From an uncultured Nitrosomonadales bacterium (GTDB taxonomy: Bacteria; Pseudomonadota; Gammaproteobacteria; Burkholderiales; Methylophilaceae): 6,331 bases of DNA. The stretch is taken from assembly GCA_946481065.1 (NCBI GenBank), contig CAMLMA010000101.1:1-6331 (forward strand), in the 5' to 3' direction. Below are positions 5,099-6,331 of this stretch, in pieces. The notes below the pieces were generated by a model that was not told where the DNA came from, searched no databases, and was given only the letters and a program-made list of their open reading frames with translations. Position numbers and translations under genes: made by a program. Position 1 is the first letter of the stretch, and each line of letters begins with the position of its first letter.

Positions 5099-6120
5099 CC
5101 CGCCCGATCCCCTACCCATTGTTGACCGCCCTTGGCGCGTCGCTGTTACTGCATCTGGCGTTGCTGTCGATCAAGCTGCATCAGCCCATCACACAAGATC
5201 GGCAGGCGGCGGCCATCCTGCAAGTCAAACTGGAACAGGTCCGACGTCTGACGCAAACCAGCCAGGCCCCAGCGACGCCCAGGCAAAAACCTAAGCCAAT
5301 CCCTGCAGATCCGTCGGTCACTCCCCCCCCTCCACCTGCGCAACACAAGGTCGAGACTGCACCTGAAAGGGCGATAGCGACGACCGATACCCTGATATCG
5401 GCGCCACCTGCAGAAGCCACCCCAAAGATGACCGAGCCCATTGCGCCGATGTTGCAAGAGGATGACCCTCAGTCCGCACAATCACCGCAACCGGTCCGCC
5501 GCGCGACCATCCTGTTCGATGTCGTCACCTCAAACACGAGCGAGCCGGGCAAGCGCCTTGTTCAGGAATATATCTCGACGGAAGACGGTCACTATCGAAT
5601 CAACATTCGCAGTGCTGGTTCCGATCAGACAGACTTGGCGGAAGATGCAAAGCATTGGGATCTACAGATCGAAGGGCGTATCGGGCAACGTGGCCTGGTC
5701 GCAGAGACTTACAGTGCGAATGACGACTCTTTGGCGAGAAGACTGATGCAGGGGGCGTCGGATGAGCAGTCCTCCGAGCCGATGCAAGGGCGTATGTCGG
5801 ATGGCATTCTCGATCACTTCAGTGTGCTCTATCAGTTCATGTTCAGCGGGAAGCAAAGCGATCGAGACCATCTGTCGCTTACCGACGGTAAGCAAGTGAT
5901 CCCTTACACCCATGCCGATGTCGGGCCGGAACGCATCGATCTGACCAACAGGCACGAGGTTCTGACCCAACACCACCGCTTTACCAGCCTGCAATCCTCC
6001 GCATCGCTGGATGTTTGGATCTCCCCCATGCTGCGGAATCTGCCAGTACGCGTGCGCTTTACCGATGCCAACGGCATGATCACGGAGTTGACGGCCAGCG
6101 ACGTACGATCCGAGAACTAG
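5083..6120 (+). CDS. DUF3108 protein with TonB-like N terminus
   Basis: This 345-aa protein has an N-terminal membrane helix (about 12-31, PLLTALGASLLLHLALLSIK), then a long proline/alanine/threonine-rich linker (about 62-137, with five consecutive prolines), then a periplasmic C-terminal domain of about 205 residues. The helix-plus-proline-rich layout resembles TonB, but no TonB C-terminal domain follows. The C-terminal part fits DUF3108: GHYRINI (169-175), LQIEGRIGQRGLVAETY (194-210), DHFSVLYQFMFSG (244-256), LSLTDGKQVIPY (264-275) and the typical ending LDVWISPMLRNLPVRVRFTD (309-328). DUF3108 has no settled function; an envelope role is likely from the topology. ATG 5083 overlaps the upstream gene by 16 bp. 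A run of eight C (5323-5330) lies in the linker, but the frame stays DUF3108-like after it, so the gene appears intact. Confidence 0.85.
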   Translation: MQNGLTRPIPYPLLTALGASLLLHLALLSIKLHQPITQDRQAAAILQVKLEQVRRLTQTSQAPATPRQKPKPIPADPSVTPPPPPAQHKVETAPERAIATTDTLISAPPAEATPKMTEPIAPMLQEDDPQSAQSPQPVRRATILFDVVTSNTSEPGKRLVQEYISTEDGHYRINIRSAGSDQTDLAEDAKHWDLQIEGRIGQRGLVAETYSANDDSLARRLMQGASDEQSSEPMQGRMSDGILDHFSVLYQFMFSGKQSDRDHLSLTDGKQVIPYTHADVGPERIDLTNRHEVLTQHHRFTSLQSSASLDVWISPMLRNLPVRVRFTDANGMITELTASDVRSEN

Positions 6121-6179
6121 AAGTGGCGACAGCCTCGCCGATGGCCTGACCGCCCTATCGCCAGACCACACAAACTAGC

Positions 6180-6229
6180 CACCTATGCCTGATAGCCCCC
6201 TTTCAGGCGCACCCTTTCAGGCATAGGTG
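6180..6229. repeat. 13-bp perfect inverted repeat overlapping an 11-bp direct repeat, between convergent genes
   Basis: CACCTATGCCTGA (6180-6192) and TCAGGCATAGGTG (6217-6229) are perfect inverted copies separated by 24 bases. CCCTTTCAGGC occurs at 6198-6208 and again at 6212-6222, a 14-base period; the second copy runs into the right arm. The element lies 59 bp past the DUF3108 stop and 8 bp past the stop of the minus-strand gene, so it could act as a hairpin for both transcripts. Neither side has a T-run, so it is not a canonical intrinsic terminator. It could also be one copy of a dispersed palindromic repeat. Confidence 0.85.
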
Positions 6230-6237
6230 CAAGGAGT

Positions 6238-6331
6238 CTATTCTGAGATCAGCTCACGCCAGGATGTGCGCCGGGTTGCGGTGACGCCACCGCCGATCGG
6301 GACATTAGAGGTCACCGTGGTGCCGTCCGAC
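6238..6331 (-). CDS. Unidentified protein, C-terminal 30 codons (partial, runs off right edge)
   Basis: Reading the minus strand, one frame is open from the window edge for 30 codons and stops at TAG (complement of 6238-6240); the other two minus frames hit stops. The peptide starts SDGTTVTSNVPIGGGV and ends TATRRTSWRELISE. GC at third codon positions is high (about 22 of 30), as in the neighbouring genes. I do not recognise the family. The Thr/Gly/Val-rich segment would suit a beta-rich or surface protein, but that is a guess. A plus-strand frame here is also open to the edge, but it has no credible start near the AAGGAG at 6231-6236, so the minus strand is preferred. Confidence 0.5.
   Translation of the reverse strand, partial: SDGTTVTSNVPIGGGVTATRRTSWRELISE

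Noticed and set aside
5662..6171. Minus-strand open frame (169 codons) opposite the DUF3108 domain
   Set aside because: The plus strand carries recognisable DUF3108 motifs to its stop. The antisense product has none, and its coding use is not independently supported.
6227..6331. Plus-strand frame from GTG 6227 open to the right edge
   Set aside because: The GTG lies inside the inverted repeat and upstream of the only SD-like AAGGAG (6231-6236), and no suitable start follows that site. The minus-strand reading is simpler, though the choice is not certain.

Overview
This is a GC-rich window (roughly 60 % by eye) that reads like a chromosome of a betaproteobacterium. The main clue is the glutamate-cysteine ligase, which belongs to the family found in Nitrosomonadales, Methylophilaceae and acidithiobacilli, followed directly by an E. 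coli-like glutathione synthase. I cannot name the genus. There are no transposases, phage genes, CRISPR arrays, tRNAs or rRNAs.

Layout. Bases 2-616 are the 3' end of an ammonium transporter gene (amtB), closed by a strong intrinsic terminator at 645-669. Bases 617-961 contain no conventional gene but are highly organised: a perfect NtrC-type dyad (685-699), a textbook sigma-54 promoter with its -24/-12 elements at 773-788, then a second strong intrinsic terminator (877-902). Together they predict a nitrogen-regulated transcript of about 104 nt (about 799-902). It carries a C/U-rich tract complementary to Shine-Dalgarno sequences, as many trans-acting small RNAs do. This is the most notable element in the window and I know of no description of it.

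Bases 962-6120 form one compact plus-strand gene cluster, probably an operon: gshA, gshB, a lipoprotein ApbE (FAD:protein FMN transferase), a membrane-anchored NusG domain II protein, a Gx-transporter-family membrane protein and a proline-rich, membrane-anchored DUF3108 protein. gshA and gshB are separated by 5 bp. Each of the next four junctions overlaps by 16-26 bp. gshA and gshB make glutathione in the cytoplasm. The ApbE / NusG-II / Gx trio resembles the FmnB / EetA / EetB part of the flavin-based electron-transfer loci of Gram-positive bacteria, and suggests membrane or periplasmic flavin redox chemistry here. No FMN-binding acceptor protein is visible in the window.

After 6120 the window ends in a convergent junction. 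A 13-bp perfect inverted repeat (6180-6229), with an 11-bp direct repeat overlapping it, lies between the DUF3108 gene and the last 30 codons of an unidentified minus-strand gene that runs off the right edge.
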